Source: Bacillota bacterium
GTDB lineage: Bacteria; Bacillota; Clostridia; Christensenellales; CAG-138
Assembly (NCBI GenBank): GCA_023426265.1
Contig: JAFABA010000193.1
Coordinates: 1-22,383, forward strand
DNA: 22,383 nucleotides
Direction of reading: 5' to 3'
Shown: piece by piece, positions 1-6,734 of the stretch
Layout: each line of letters starts with the position of its first letter
Position numbering within the stretch: the stretch's first letter is position 1
Made by a program: the position numbers and the translations under genes
The notes under the pieces: generated by a model
The model's database searches: none
The model's input: the letters and a program-made list of their open reading frames with translations, nothing else
Told to the model about the DNA's origin: nothing

Positions 1-730
1 AAGCGTCCGCCGTGAACCGGCTTTGCTGGTTGAATGCGTCCTCAACCTGTGCCAACATCCTGTTGATCGTAATTGCAAGCCGCCGGAGTTCGTCATCCGG
101 CTCGGGCACCGGCAGGCGTTTTTTTAAATGGCGGCTGTCGATCTTACCCGCTTCATTGATCATGCTGTCTATGGGCGCAAGCATCTTCCTGCTGACATAG
201 CGGCCCACAAACGCTGCGGCTACAATGCCTATGCCGTTTGCGCCAAGCAGCAATAGACTCAGCAGCTTGAGATAGCTGACCTCATTTACCGGGTTGCTGA
301 CCAGAAGAACAGATCCTAGATGCATGTCCCCGTCATAAAGGCCGCTTCGATAGCTTAGAAGAAGTCCATACTGTTCCGTAAAAACAGCATGAACTTTGTC
401 CAATCCACGCGGAAGTTCGGATTCCTCCATAGGAAAGTTGTACAATTTATTGACAATGGTCCCTTCGGGCGAATAAACGATCATATTCAGGTTCAGGTCA
501 AAAGCCTGCTCCAGCAAAAGGTCAGGGGCTGTAATGAGATCTCCCTCGGCAAGTTCCTCCAGAATATGGTTCTCTACAATTGGCATCGTATGCTGCAAAT
601 ACTCGTGCTTGTCGCCGAAGAGCGTCTGATAGGTGCAGAACAGCACCCCCACGCTGAGCAGGAAAAACACGATACCGAAAAGGACCGCATATAAAAGCGA
701 CAGCTTATTTGAAAGTTTTTGGCGCTTCAT
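1..730 (-). CDS. Sensor histidine kinase, N-terminal part (cut by window edge)
   Basis: The minus strand encodes 243 residues beginning MKRQKLSNKL and open through base 1. Visible order: short basic N-terminus, membrane segment about residues 10-32, extracytoplasmic domain about 33-150, second membrane segment about 155-176, then a HAMP linker (RKMLAPIDSM near 181-190, DELRRLAITINRML near 213-226). The last residues are FNQQSRFTADA, the sequence that normally leads straight into the S-HELRTP box, so the phosphoacceptor His and the ATPase domain lie just outside the window. The start codon overlaps the stop of the response regulator as ATGA (727-730), so the pair is probably translationally coupled. 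By family this is a membrane kinase that phosphorylates the adjacent regulator. The signal is unknown; the sensor domain of about 115 residues shows no motif I recognise. Confidence 0.93.
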   Translation of the reverse strand, partial: MKRQKLSNKLSLLYAVLFGIVFFLLSVGVLFCTYQTLFGDKHEYLQHTMPIVENHILEELAEGDLITAPDLLLEQAFDLNLNMIVYSPEGTIVNKLYNFPMEESELPRGLDKVHAVFTEQYGLLLSYRSGLYDGDMHLGSVLLVSNPVNEVSYLKLLSLLLLGANGIGIVAAAFVGRYVSRKMLAPIDSMINEAGKIDSRHLKKRLPVPEPDDELRRLAITINRMLAQVEDAFNQQSRFTADA

Positions 731-1392
731 GTTTTCCCTCTCAATACATAGCCCGTTCCGCGGACGGTTTCGATATGTTTGTAAGCAAAACCTTTGTTCA
801 CCTTTGCGCGCACATACCTCACATATACGTCCACGATATTGCTGTCCCCGAAATACTCATAGCCCCACACCTCGTTCAAAAGCTGTTCTCTTGTCAGCAC
901 GATATCGTGGTTGCGCATGAAATAAGCCAGCAGATCGTATTCCTTTTTGGTCAGCTGCAGCTCCGCGTTATCCCGCGTGATGCTGTGTGACAATGGTGAA
1001 AGGACCAGGTCGCAAACCTTTATTTCCAATGGCATCGCTTCCGAACGGGTCAGCACGCGGATGCGCGCGAGCAGTTCTTCGATGTGGAACGGTTTTGTGA
1101 TGTAGTCATTGGCACCTGTATCAAGCCCCGTCACCTTATCCATCACCGCATCCCTGGCTGTGAGGAGTATGACGGGAACCGATTTAACCTGCCGTAATCT
1201 GCGCAGCACTTCGATGCCGTTGAGGCCGGGAAGCATAACGTCGAGCAGTATGATGCCGTATTCCCGCTCGAGCGCCATATCGAGGCCGTCGCGTCCATTG
1301 TATGCGCATTCCGTCTCATATCCTTCATGCTGCAGTTCCAATTCCAGGAAACGCACGATATCTTTTTCGTCTTCAATAATCAGAATGCGCAT
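727..1392 (-). CDS. OmpR/PhoB-family response regulator
   Basis: This 221-residue protein has a receiver domain (about 1-115) and a C-terminal winged-helix DNA-binding domain (about 125-220). Receiver residues are all present: acidic pocket E7/D8, phosphoacceptor D51 in LLDVMLPG, T78 and K100 in the KPF motif. The wing region has the usual LTKKEYDLL, REQLLNEVWGYE and VDVYVRYVRAK segments and ends in the canonical TVRGTGYVL. The start is supported by a GGAAGGAGG ribosome site 6 bases or so upstream on the minus strand. It is first in a two-gene unit with the kinase. A TATAAT -10 lies at 1419-1424, and tandem repeats that could be its own binding site lie further upstream, so autoregulation is likely (inference). 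The regulon is unknown, but the divergent ATPase operon is the obvious target. Confidence 0.96.
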   Translation of the reverse strand: MRILIIEDEKDIVRFLELELQHEGYETECAYNGRDGLDMALEREYGIILLDVMLPGLNGIEVLRRLRQVKSVPVILLTARDAVMDKVTGLDTGANDYITKPFHIEELLARIRVLTRSEAMPLEIKVCDLVLSPLSHSITRDNAELQLTKKEYDLLAYFMRNHDIVLTREQLLNEVWGYEYFGDSNIVDVYVRYVRAKVNKGFAYKHIETVRGTGYVLRGKT

Positions 1393-1418
1393 GGCTTGCC
1401 TCCTTCCCGTTTCGCTTC

Positions 1419-1447
1419 ATTATAGCGTATACGCATGGCCCGGTTCC
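1419..1447 (-). promoter_or_regulatory. Likely promoter of the two-component operon
   Basis: Read on the minus strand, a perfect -10 hexamer TATAAT occupies 1424-1419. The hexamer 17 bases upstream (1447-1442, GGAACC) is a poor -35, which fits a promoter that needs an activator. The predicted start falls near 1412, leaving a short leader before the ATG at 1392. Confidence 0.55.
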
Positions 1448-1461
1448 ATCCGGCCGCGCAT

Positions 1462-1480
1462 TTCTAATCGAATTCTAATC
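1462..1480. promoter_or_regulatory. Tandem 8-bp direct repeat, probable OmpR-type regulator site
   Basis: TTCTAATC occurs at 1462-1469 and again at 1473-1480, a perfect direct repeat with an 11-bp period (one helical turn). OmpR/PhoB regulators bind such direct repeats as head-to-tail dimers. The repeat lies between two divergent promoters, about -50 to -68 for the two-component operon and about -44 to -62 for the ATPase operon, assuming the -10 boxes proposed here. Binding by the adjacent regulator is inference. Confidence 0.6.
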
Positions 1481-1488
1481 TCTCCCTC

Positions 1489-1517
1489 ATGGCATTACAA
1501 GCATCGGGGGCTATGAT
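1489..1517 (+). promoter_or_regulatory. Possible promoter of the P-type ATPase operon
   Basis: TATGAT at 1512-1517 is a good -10 (5 of 6). The hexamer 17 bases upstream (1489-1494, ATGGCA) is a weak -35, consistent with activation by a regulator bound to the direct repeat at 1462-1480. This reading places the transcription start near 1524, ahead of the ribosome site at 1538-1542. Confidence 0.4.
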
Positions 1518-1548
1518 GCAGGCAATCCGGGAAACAAAGGAGACCCCC

Positions 1549-3636
1549 ATGCAAAAAGAAACCAAGGAGCGCAGCAATACGCCGTTGCGAATCTGGCTCA
1601 AGTATTTGCTCACGCCGTTCAACGCATTCAATTTTGCAATCGGCCTTGCCTTAGCTGCGGTAGGTGCATATGAGAACCTTCTCTATCTCGGCGTGATCTT
1701 ATTGAACATTGCGGTAGGCATCATTCAGGAGCTGCGTGCAAAAAGCATTGTGGACAGCCTGGCGCTTCTAAGCGTAACAAAAGCGCAGGTTCTAAAAGAT
1801 GGGACCGTATCGCAGGTAAATGTGGAGGAAGTCAAACAGGGCGACACCGTCCTGTTTATGCCCGGCGATCAGATCTATGCGGAATGCAGCGTGCTCGAAG
1901 GACAGGCTGAAGTGAACGAAGCATTGCTCACGGGAGAGTCCGAGCCGGTGATGAAACTCCCCGGCGATCCCTTGCTTTCCGGCAGCTATATCATAAGCGG
2001 GCATTGCAAGGCGATTGCCGAGGAGACCGGCGAGGATTGTTATGCGGAAAAACTTACGAGGAAAGCAAAGTCCTATAAAGCCTATCAATCCGGCATCATG
2101 GATGCGCTCAACCGGCTGGTTCGCTTTACGGGTTATTTCATATTGCCTTTGGGAGCGATCTTATTCTACCACAGCTATATCGGAAGCGGCGACGCGTTTG
2201 AAACTGCCGTCGTTACCACATCCGCAGCGCTTCTGGGTCTGCTTCCCAAGGGGCTGGTGCTGCTCACGAGCGTATCGCTGGCAATCGGCGTTATCAAATT
2301 AGGCCGAAAGAAGCTGTTGGTCCAAGAGCTTTATGGAATTGAAGCGCTTGCACGTGCGGACGTGATTTGCATGGATAAAACCGGAACGCTTACAACGGGT
2401 GACCTGGCAGTTACCGAGGTGATCCCTTTATGCGATTCATCCGAAGAGCAGGTTCAATTTCTGGGCAGCCTTCTTTCCGGAGCCTTCCAGACGCAGAACA
2501 GCACCTATGCTGCGCTGCAAAAGCATTTTCCGCAGTACGGTGTAAGCCCCTCCCATGTTGTCGAATTTTCTCCCTCAAGGGGATGGAGCGCGGTATATTA
2601 TGCGGGCATCGGTACAATCATGCTCGGTCAGTGGGAACGTTTATTCCAAGAAGCCCCTCCGGATGCGGTTGTGAACGCTATGGAAAGCGGGAAGCGCATC
2701 GTGGTGATCGGGCGTTCCGATCATACGCTTTCGGAGGACCTCCCGGCGGATAGAAAGCCGGTTGCAGCTTTATGCATACAGGATACGCTTCGTGAAAATA
2801 CGGCAGAGGTTCTGGAGTATTTCAGGGTGCAGGGCGTTGCGCTGAAAATCTTATCCGGCGACCACCCGCATACCGTATCCGCCATTGCACGGGCAGCAGG
2901 CCTTACGGCCAAGGGCTGTGTTGACGTAACGGGCATGGACGAAGCGGCCCTCTCGGGCATTGTAGAGACAACCGATGTGTTCGGAAGGGTGACGCCGGAC
3001 CAGAAGATGATTCTTATCCGTCTTTTGCAAAGCCATGGGCACCGGGTAGCGATGCTGGGCGATGGCGTCAATGACGTTATGGCGCTCAAGGAGGCCGATT
3101 GCGGCATCGCGATGTCTTCCGGGTGCGACGCCGCACGCAAGGTCGCGCGGATGATTTTGTTTGGCGACAGTTTCAATGTGTTGCCCAAAGTACTTTCAGA
3201 GGGAAGGCGGGTCGTAAACAATATCTCCGTCACGGCCTCCCTGTTTCTTACTAAGACCTGTTTCTCCTTTCTGCTATCCCTCGTTTTCGTCCTGCTCGGA
3301 AGGGCCTATCCCCTGATACCGCTGCAGTTAAGCATCTATGGCCTTTTGTTTGAGGCGATACCCGCATTCATACTCACATTCCGGGAAAACGATATGCCCA
3401 TACAGGATCAAATCCTGCAGAGGGCGATCAAACGGGCTTTTCCGTTCGCGCTGGGAATTACGTTCTTTACGACTGTGATCCATGTAGCAGGCGTGACGCG
3501 AGGCTACCTCACCGGTGATTTGTCATGGATATCTTTCGGTGTGGCCGCCATATTTGGGGCTTTGCTCGTTGGGGAGGTCTGTTCTCAAAAAGCGGATAAA
3601 CGTTTGCCAACCATCGCTTACAGCGACAAAAACTGA
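1549..3636 (+). CDS. P-type cation-transporting ATPase (CtpE-like)
   Basis: A 695-residue P-type ATPase. It would pump a cation across the membrane using ATP; similarity in layout to the CtpE group suggests Ca2+, but the ion is not proven. Motifs: actuator-loop TGES at 128-131, phosphorylation motif DKTGT with D276, and hinge motif GDGVND at 504-509. Membrane segments: two before the actuator domain (about 20-55), two around 190-250 and about four after residue 560, i.e. eight where ten are usual. The TM4 ion-site motif reads P-K-G-L (233-236) where P-E-G-L is common. An upstream in-frame ATG at 1489 exists, but the start at 1549 has AAAGGAG at proper spacing, and the longer form would overlap the promoter. 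First gene of a four-gene operon. Confidence 0.9.
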   Translation: MQKETKERSNTPLRIWLKYLLTPFNAFNFAIGLALAAVGAYENLLYLGVILLNIAVGIIQELRAKSIVDSLALLSVTKAQVLKDGTVSQVNVEEVKQGDTVLFMPGDQIYAECSVLEGQAEVNEALLTGESEPVMKLPGDPLLSGSYIISGHCKAIAEETGEDCYAEKLTRKAKSYKAYQSGIMDALNRLVRFTGYFILPLGAILFYHSYIGSGDAFETAVVTTSAALLGLLPKGLVLLTSVSLAIGVIKLGRKKLLVQELYGIEALARADVICMDKTGTLTTGDLAVTEVIPLCDSSEEQVQFLGSLLSGAFQTQNSTYAALQKHFPQYGVSPSHVVEFSPSRGWSAVYYAGIGTIMLGQWERLFQEAPPDAVVNAMESGKRIVVIGRSDHTLSEDLPADRKPVAALCIQDTLRENTAEVLEYFRVQGVALKILSGDHPHTVSAIARAAGLTAKGCVDVTGMDEAALSGIVETTDVFGRVTPDQKMILIRLLQSHGHRVAMLGDGVNDVMALKEADCGIAMSSGCDAARKVARMILFGDSFNVLPKVLSEGRRVVNNISVTASLFLTKTCFSFLLSLVFVLLGRAYPLIPLQLSIYGLLFEAIPAFILTFRENDMPIQDQILQRAIKRAFPFALGITFFTTVIHVAGVTRGYLTGDLSWISFGVAAIFGALLVGEVCSQKADKRLPTIAYSDKN

Positions 3637-3669
3637 ATGGCCATATTTGTGCTAAGCAGGAGGCACAGC

Positions 3670-3840
3670 ATGCACAACCGCTTCATGAGTGAGCTTCAAA
3701 AGCATGACTTGCAGCATCTGAAAGCCCTGCAAAGGCGCAAAGGGAAACGGGGGCATCCCTACAATGTCCTTTTGTGGATGCCTGTGCTGATGATACTCGT
3801 GATCGCTGTCATTTTTATTCTTCTGAAAGTAAGAGGTTAA
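3670..3840 (+). CDS. Small single-pass membrane protein (56 aa), unknown function
   Basis: I do not recognise this protein. It has a charged N-terminal half (residues 1-32, rich in Lys, Arg, His) and one hydrophobic segment (about 33-53, YNVLLWMPVLMILVIAVIF) ending in KVRG. An in-frame ATG directly after the ATPase stop (3637) is possible, but AGGAGG at 3658-3663 with a 6-base spacer favours the start at 3670. It lies 33 bases after the ATPase gene and 4 bases before the next gene, so it is almost certainly co-translated with them. The basic side probably faces the cytoplasm. It could be a small subunit or regulator of the ATPase, as small single-pass proteins are for other P-type pumps; that is inference. 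Confidence 0.75.
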   Translation: MHNRFMSELQKHDLQHLKALQRRKGKRGHPYNVLLWMPVLMILVIAVIFILLKVRG

Positions 3841-3844
3841 TGGG

Positions 3845-4825
3845 ATGAAAAATTCAAGCAAAAGAAAAACGGTGCTCCCCGGCTGGGCCATTGTCGTATT
3901 GGATGTGCTGGCGCTTGGCGCGGCGCTTTGCGTATTCGCGCTGTTCCATCATGTCCTCCCGAGAGACGGAGGCGGCCCAAAGCTGAGCATTGTAAATGTC
4001 CAGCCGTCCGGCAATGCTGCTGGCACGCAAAATGCTTCTCCCCAGGCATCCGGTACGGAAGCAGAGTCTGCCGTGCCTGCAGGCGACTTTTCCGCTGTAT
4101 TTCCAAAGGAGGATACAGGCGCAGGCGCGGACTACAGCCACCAGTCGGACTCCGTCCGCGTGGCCGTTAAGGGGTATTCCGTTGACGGCGTTGCTTATTA
4201 TGTGGCGGATATCTGGGTAAACGACATCTCCTCGTTCCGCACGGCATTTGCAAAGAAGCAGTATGGGCAGGGTATCCACCAGGAATTCTTGAAAATGGTC
4301 CAGGACAACAAAGCGATTGTCGCAATATCCGGCGACTATTACGGCGCGCGCGCCAAAGGGATTGTGGTCAGAAACGGGCAGCTATACAGGGATATCCCTT
4401 TTGAGGACGTATGCGTGCTTTATCAGGACGGTGTTATGGAAACATACACAAAGGATACGTTCCATATTGACGACGCCATTTCGCGCAAGGCATACCAGAT
4501 ATGGGGCTTTGGGCCCCAGCTTCTTGACAATGGGCAGCCTATGCAGGAATTCAACAGCTCCGTAAAAACAGCCAATCCAAGATGCGCGATCGGTTACTAT
4601 GAACCGGGCCACTATTGCCTCGTGACCGTAGACGGCCGCCAGCCCGGATATTCGGACGGAATAACGCTTCAGGCGCTCTCCCAGCTCTTTTACAATTTGG
4701 GCTGCAAGGCGGCCTACAACCTCGACGGGGGCCAGACCGCTATGATGGCATACGGCGGTCAATTGGTCAACCGCCCCTATAACGGCGGCCGTGAGTCAAG
4801 CGATATCATATTCATTTCTGAGTGA
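3845..4825 (+). CDS. Membrane-anchored phosphodiester glycosidase (NAGPA-domain) protein
   Basis: This 326-residue protein has an N-terminal membrane anchor (about 13-36, after KNSSKRK), a low-complexity Gly/Ala/Ser/Thr-rich linker (about 40-90) and a NAGPA domain from about residue 100 to the end. Domain hallmarks: AISGDYYGAR near 159-168, the PRCAIGYYEPG strand near 244-254, VTVDGRQPGYSDG near 259-271 and NLDGGQTAMM at 292-301, followed by a closing HG-like NRPYNGGRESSD segment. The family takes its name from the enzyme that uncovers mannose 6-phosphate by removing GlcNAc from a phosphodiester. Bacterial members are secreted or anchored and thought to act on glycan phosphodiesters of the envelope or exopolysaccharide. 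Predicted to act outside the membrane. It sits between two small membrane protein genes in the operon headed by the ATPase. Confidence 0.9.
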   Translation: MKNSSKRKTVLPGWAIVVLDVLALGAALCVFALFHHVLPRDGGGPKLSIVNVQPSGNAAGTQNASPQASGTEAESAVPAGDFSAVFPKEDTGAGADYSHQSDSVRVAVKGYSVDGVAYYVADIWVNDISSFRTAFAKKQYGQGIHQEFLKMVQDNKAIVAISGDYYGARAKGIVVRNGQLYRDIPFEDVCVLYQDGVMETYTKDTFHIDDAISRKAYQIWGFGPQLLDNGQPMQEFNSSVKTANPRCAIGYYEPGHYCLVTVDGRQPGYSDGITLQALSQLFYNLGCKAAYNLDGGQTAMMAYGGQLVNRPYNGGRESSDIIFISE

Positions 4826-4841
4826 TAAACGGAGGAACACG

Positions 4842-5087
4842 ATGCGTAAAGCGCGCAAGATTTTATCCCATTTAACGATTATTTTGGGCGGTATGTTCCT
4901 GACTTTTTTCTGGCTGGACAGGAGAAACCCCGCCATGAGTTTTATCGACAATGAAATCAGCAAATGGTTGTTGCTCTGTTTTTCCGTAATCGGGCTGGCA
5001 TTGGCGATCATCACGCTTGTTACCATACGCCGGCTGGATCTCCGGGAGAAGAATAACGCGCAAAAGCGTGATAAATCAGGCGGGTAA
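4842..5087 (+). CDS. Small two-pass membrane protein (81 aa), unknown function
   Basis: I do not recognise this protein. It has hydrophobic segments at about 9-25 (HLTIILGGMFLTFFWL) and 42-62 (WLLLCFSVIGLALAIITLV), joined by a short loop (RRNPAMSFIDNEISK), and a charged C-terminal tail of about 18 residues. The start at 4842 is chosen because GGAGG lies at 4831-4835; a longer in-frame start at 4791 would overlap the NAGPA gene by 35 bases without a comparable ribosome site. It is the last gene before the terminator at 5110-5155, 16 bases after the NAGPA stop, so it shares that operon. Confidence 0.72.
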   Translation: MRKARKILSHLTIILGGMFLTFFWLDRRNPAMSFIDNEISKWLLLCFSVIGLALAIITLVTIRRLDLREKNNAQKRDKSGG

Positions 5088-5109
5088 AGCTCCTACAGAA
5101 GTAAAACAA

Positions 5110-5155
5110 AACGCCCACCTTTACCGCATTACAGCGCGGGGTGGGCGTTTTTTTT
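5110..5155 (+). terminator. Rho-independent terminator after the ATPase operon
   Basis: A 10-bp perfect stem (5110-5119 AACGCCCACC with 5140-5149) is followed by eight T (5148-5155). The minus-strand exit is also T-rich (TTTGTTTTAC), so the hairpin could serve the convergent tetR gene too. Confidence 0.9.
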
Positions 5156-5194
5156 CAAAAGTATATTGTTTTTGAAGACAAGGCGACATGTCTC

Positions 5195-5216
5195 GTCGGG
5201 CGGATTTGAACCCCGG
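5195..5216 (-). other. tRNA 3'-end-like fragment
   Basis: Read on the minus strand, the segment contains GGTTCAAATCC, the T-arm loop of a tRNA, with G/C-rich flanks on both sides. The T-stem pairs imperfectly, and no anticodon arm or D arm is found in the minus-strand bases before it, which are instead the end of tetR. So it is not a working tRNA. A stub like this could be the remnant of an attachment site, or chance. The 73-bp gap 5156-5228 holds nothing else I can support. Confidence 0.35.
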
Positions 5217-5228
5217 ATTATTTATAAA

Positions 5229-5828
5229 CTATTCAATTCTTAATGAAGCCCCGGGAGAATACTTGAGAGGCAGCTTATCGATTTGAAAAGCCACGTTAAA
5301 TATGATTTCAGCCATTTCTTTTGTCGATTTGTTCAACCCATTTTTCAGCCAGTGCTGTATGAGGCCGACACTTCCGGTTACTACAAATATAAAATAATCA
5401 TTTGTGCCTATGTTGTTATCGACTGAAAAATTGATACCGCATTCCTGATAGATCAACGTAAATAACTGTTTTTGGAAATTAATATCGCCTTGCTCACTCA
5501 TGAGAACCTGCAGATGGCTTCTGTTTTCGGTAAAGTATTGAAAAATCCCCTCGAGAACCGCCATAGCCTCATACTTATCCGTCTTGCCGAGAAGATCGCA
5601 AAGTCTTTCTTTTACCCATGAAAGGGTTTCATCCTCGATTTTACGAAGGAGGTCATATTGGTCGGTATAATGCGCATAAAAGGTCGTCCGGTTGATATCC
5701 GCGCTTTCGCATAGCTCTTTAATCGTTATTTTTGAGATCGGTTTCTCTTTCATCAATTCAATCAGGCTATCCTGTAATACCATACGGGTATAGCGCGTCT
5801 TTCTGTCCAGTTTCATTTCTTTTAACAA
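5229..5828 (-). CDS. TetR/AcrR-family transcriptional regulator
   Basis: A 199-residue regulator with the TetR N-terminal helix-turn-helix at about 20-60 (SKITIKELCESADINRTTFYAHY, then the YDLLRKIEDE helix) and a variable helical C-terminal domain resembling TetR_C members common in Firmicutes. The start is TTG at 5828-5826. AGGAG sits 7 bases upstream of it, while the first ATG, four codons further in, would be too far from that site. It is divergent from an ABC efflux-type operon with a 204-bp gap carrying two palindromes and a consensus-like promoter, so it is most likely the local repressor. The inducer is unknown; regulators of this type beside ABC exporters often sense a toxic or antimicrobial compound (family knowledge). 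Confidence 0.9.
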   Translation of the reverse strand: MLKEMKLDRKTRYTRMVLQDSLIELMKEKPISKITIKELCESADINRTTFYAHYTDQYDLLRKIEDETLSWVKERLCDLLGKTDKYEAMAVLEGIFQYFTENRSHLQVLMSEQGDINFQKQLFTLIYQECGINFSVDNNIGTNDYFIFVVTGSVGLIQHWLKNGLNKSTKEMAEIIFNVAFQIDKLPLKYSPGASLRIE

Positions 5829-5893
5829 AATGGTTCTCCTCCCAAAAACAAGTTCTGTTGCTGCTGTTCTGAAATCGACATGTACAAGCCGTC

Positions 5894-5908
5894 TTGTTGC
5901 GAAACAAC
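5894..5908. promoter_or_regulatory. Palindrome 1, probable TetR operator
   Basis: TTGTTGCGAAACAA at 5894-5907 is an inverted repeat (TTGTT/AACAA, four-base centre). The overlapping GTTG/CAAC arms (5896-5899, 5905-5908) match those of palindrome 2. It lies between tetR and the ABC operon, upstream of the operon's proposed -35. Confidence 0.5.
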
Positions 5909-5928
5909 CGTTTCATACACATCTGTTG

Positions 5929-5942
5929 GTTGTGAAAACAAC
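5929..5942. promoter_or_regulatory. Palindrome 2, probable TetR operator over the -35
   Basis: GTTGTGAAAACAAC is a perfect inverted repeat (GTTGT/ACAAC, GAAA centre). It covers the proposed -35 hexamer at 5930-5935, so a bound repressor would block RNA polymerase. Its GTTG...CAAC arms are shared with the palindrome 34 bp upstream. Confidence 0.55.
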
Positions 5943-5958
5943 ACCGTGTCTATATAAT
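5930..5958 (+). promoter_or_regulatory. Promoter of the ABC transporter operon
   Basis: -35 TTGTGA (5930-5935), a 17-bp spacer and a perfect -10 TATAAT (5953-5958). The predicted start is near 5965, giving a leader of about 68 bases before the ATG at 6033. The leader shows no clear structure. Confidence 0.7.
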
Positions 5959-6032
5959 AATTACCTGGCAGGCAAAAGTCAAATGCCGTATTTTTTTGCG
6001 ATGCCGTTTAGATGCAGTAAAAGGGAGAGCCT

Positions 6033-6734
6033 ATGGCATATATCGAATTCAGTCATGTTGTAAAGGAATACGCCTCTTCAGGGGCGGCGATCCGTGCACT
6101 GGACGACGCGAGCTTCACAATAAACGAAGGAGAATTGGCCGTCATCCTGGGGGCCTCCGGTGCCGGCAAGACCACGGCGCTTAACATATTGGGAGGCATG
6201 GATACCGTTACCTCCGGCGATGTGATTGTAGACGGCGAAAACATCTCCAAGCATAACCATAAGCAGTTGGCGGGCTACCGGCGCACCGACATCGGTTTTG
6301 TGTTTCAATTTTACAACCTGGTACCAAATCTGACGGCGCTGGAGAACGTGGAACTGGCCGCGCAAATTCGTCAGGACTTTTTGAACGCTTCTGAAACACT
6401 GGATAAAGTAGGGCTTGCGGAACGAAAGAACAACTTTCCCGCGCAGCTTTCCGGAGGGGAACAGCAGCGCGTATCCATCGCACGCGCCATTGCGAAGAAT
6501 CCGAAGCTGCTTTTGTGCGACGAACCCACGGGCGCTTTGGATTATAATACCGGGAAGCAGATTTTACAGCTTTTGCAGGACATGTGCCGCCGTGAACAGA
6601 TCACGGTACTCATCATCACCCACAACTCTGCGCTTGCGCCCATGGCCGACAGGGTGGTCCATTTTAAAAGCGGCAAGGTCGTAAAGACCGTACAAAACGA
6701 AAGGCCAACGCCCATCGCGCAGATTGAATGGTAA
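6033..6734 (+). CDS. ABC transporter ATP-binding protein, MacB/LolD type
   Basis: This 233-residue ATPase has Walker A GASGAGKT at 40-47, Q-loop in FVFQFYNLVPNLTALENV (about 88-105), signature LSGGEQQR at 139-146, Walker B LLLCDEPTGALD (about 159-170) and H-loop His197. The FQFYNL and DEPTGALD forms are typical of the MacB/LolD/FtsE group, whose partners are FtsX-type permeases that push substrate mechanically or drive envelope processes, not classic tunnels. Its stop overlaps the start of such a permease gene, which fixes the partnership. GGGAG lies 6-10 bases before the ATG. Expression is probably repressed by the divergent TetR protein. Confidence 0.96.
   Translation: MAYIEFSHVVKEYASSGAAIRALDDASFTINEGELAVILGASGAGKTTALNILGGMDTVTSGDVIVDGENISKHNHKQLAGYRRTDIGFVFQFYNLVPNLTALENVELAAQIRQDFLNASETLDKVGLAERKNNFPAQLSGGEQQRVSIARAIAKNPKLLLCDEPTGALDYNTGKQILQLLQDMCRREQITVLIITHNSALAPMADRVVHFKSGKVVKTVQNERPTPIAQIEW

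Noticed and set aside
5195..5290. A complete tRNA gene on the minus strand
   Set aside because: Only a T-loop-like end is present; no anticodon or D arm can be formed, and the bases before it encode the end of the TetR protein.
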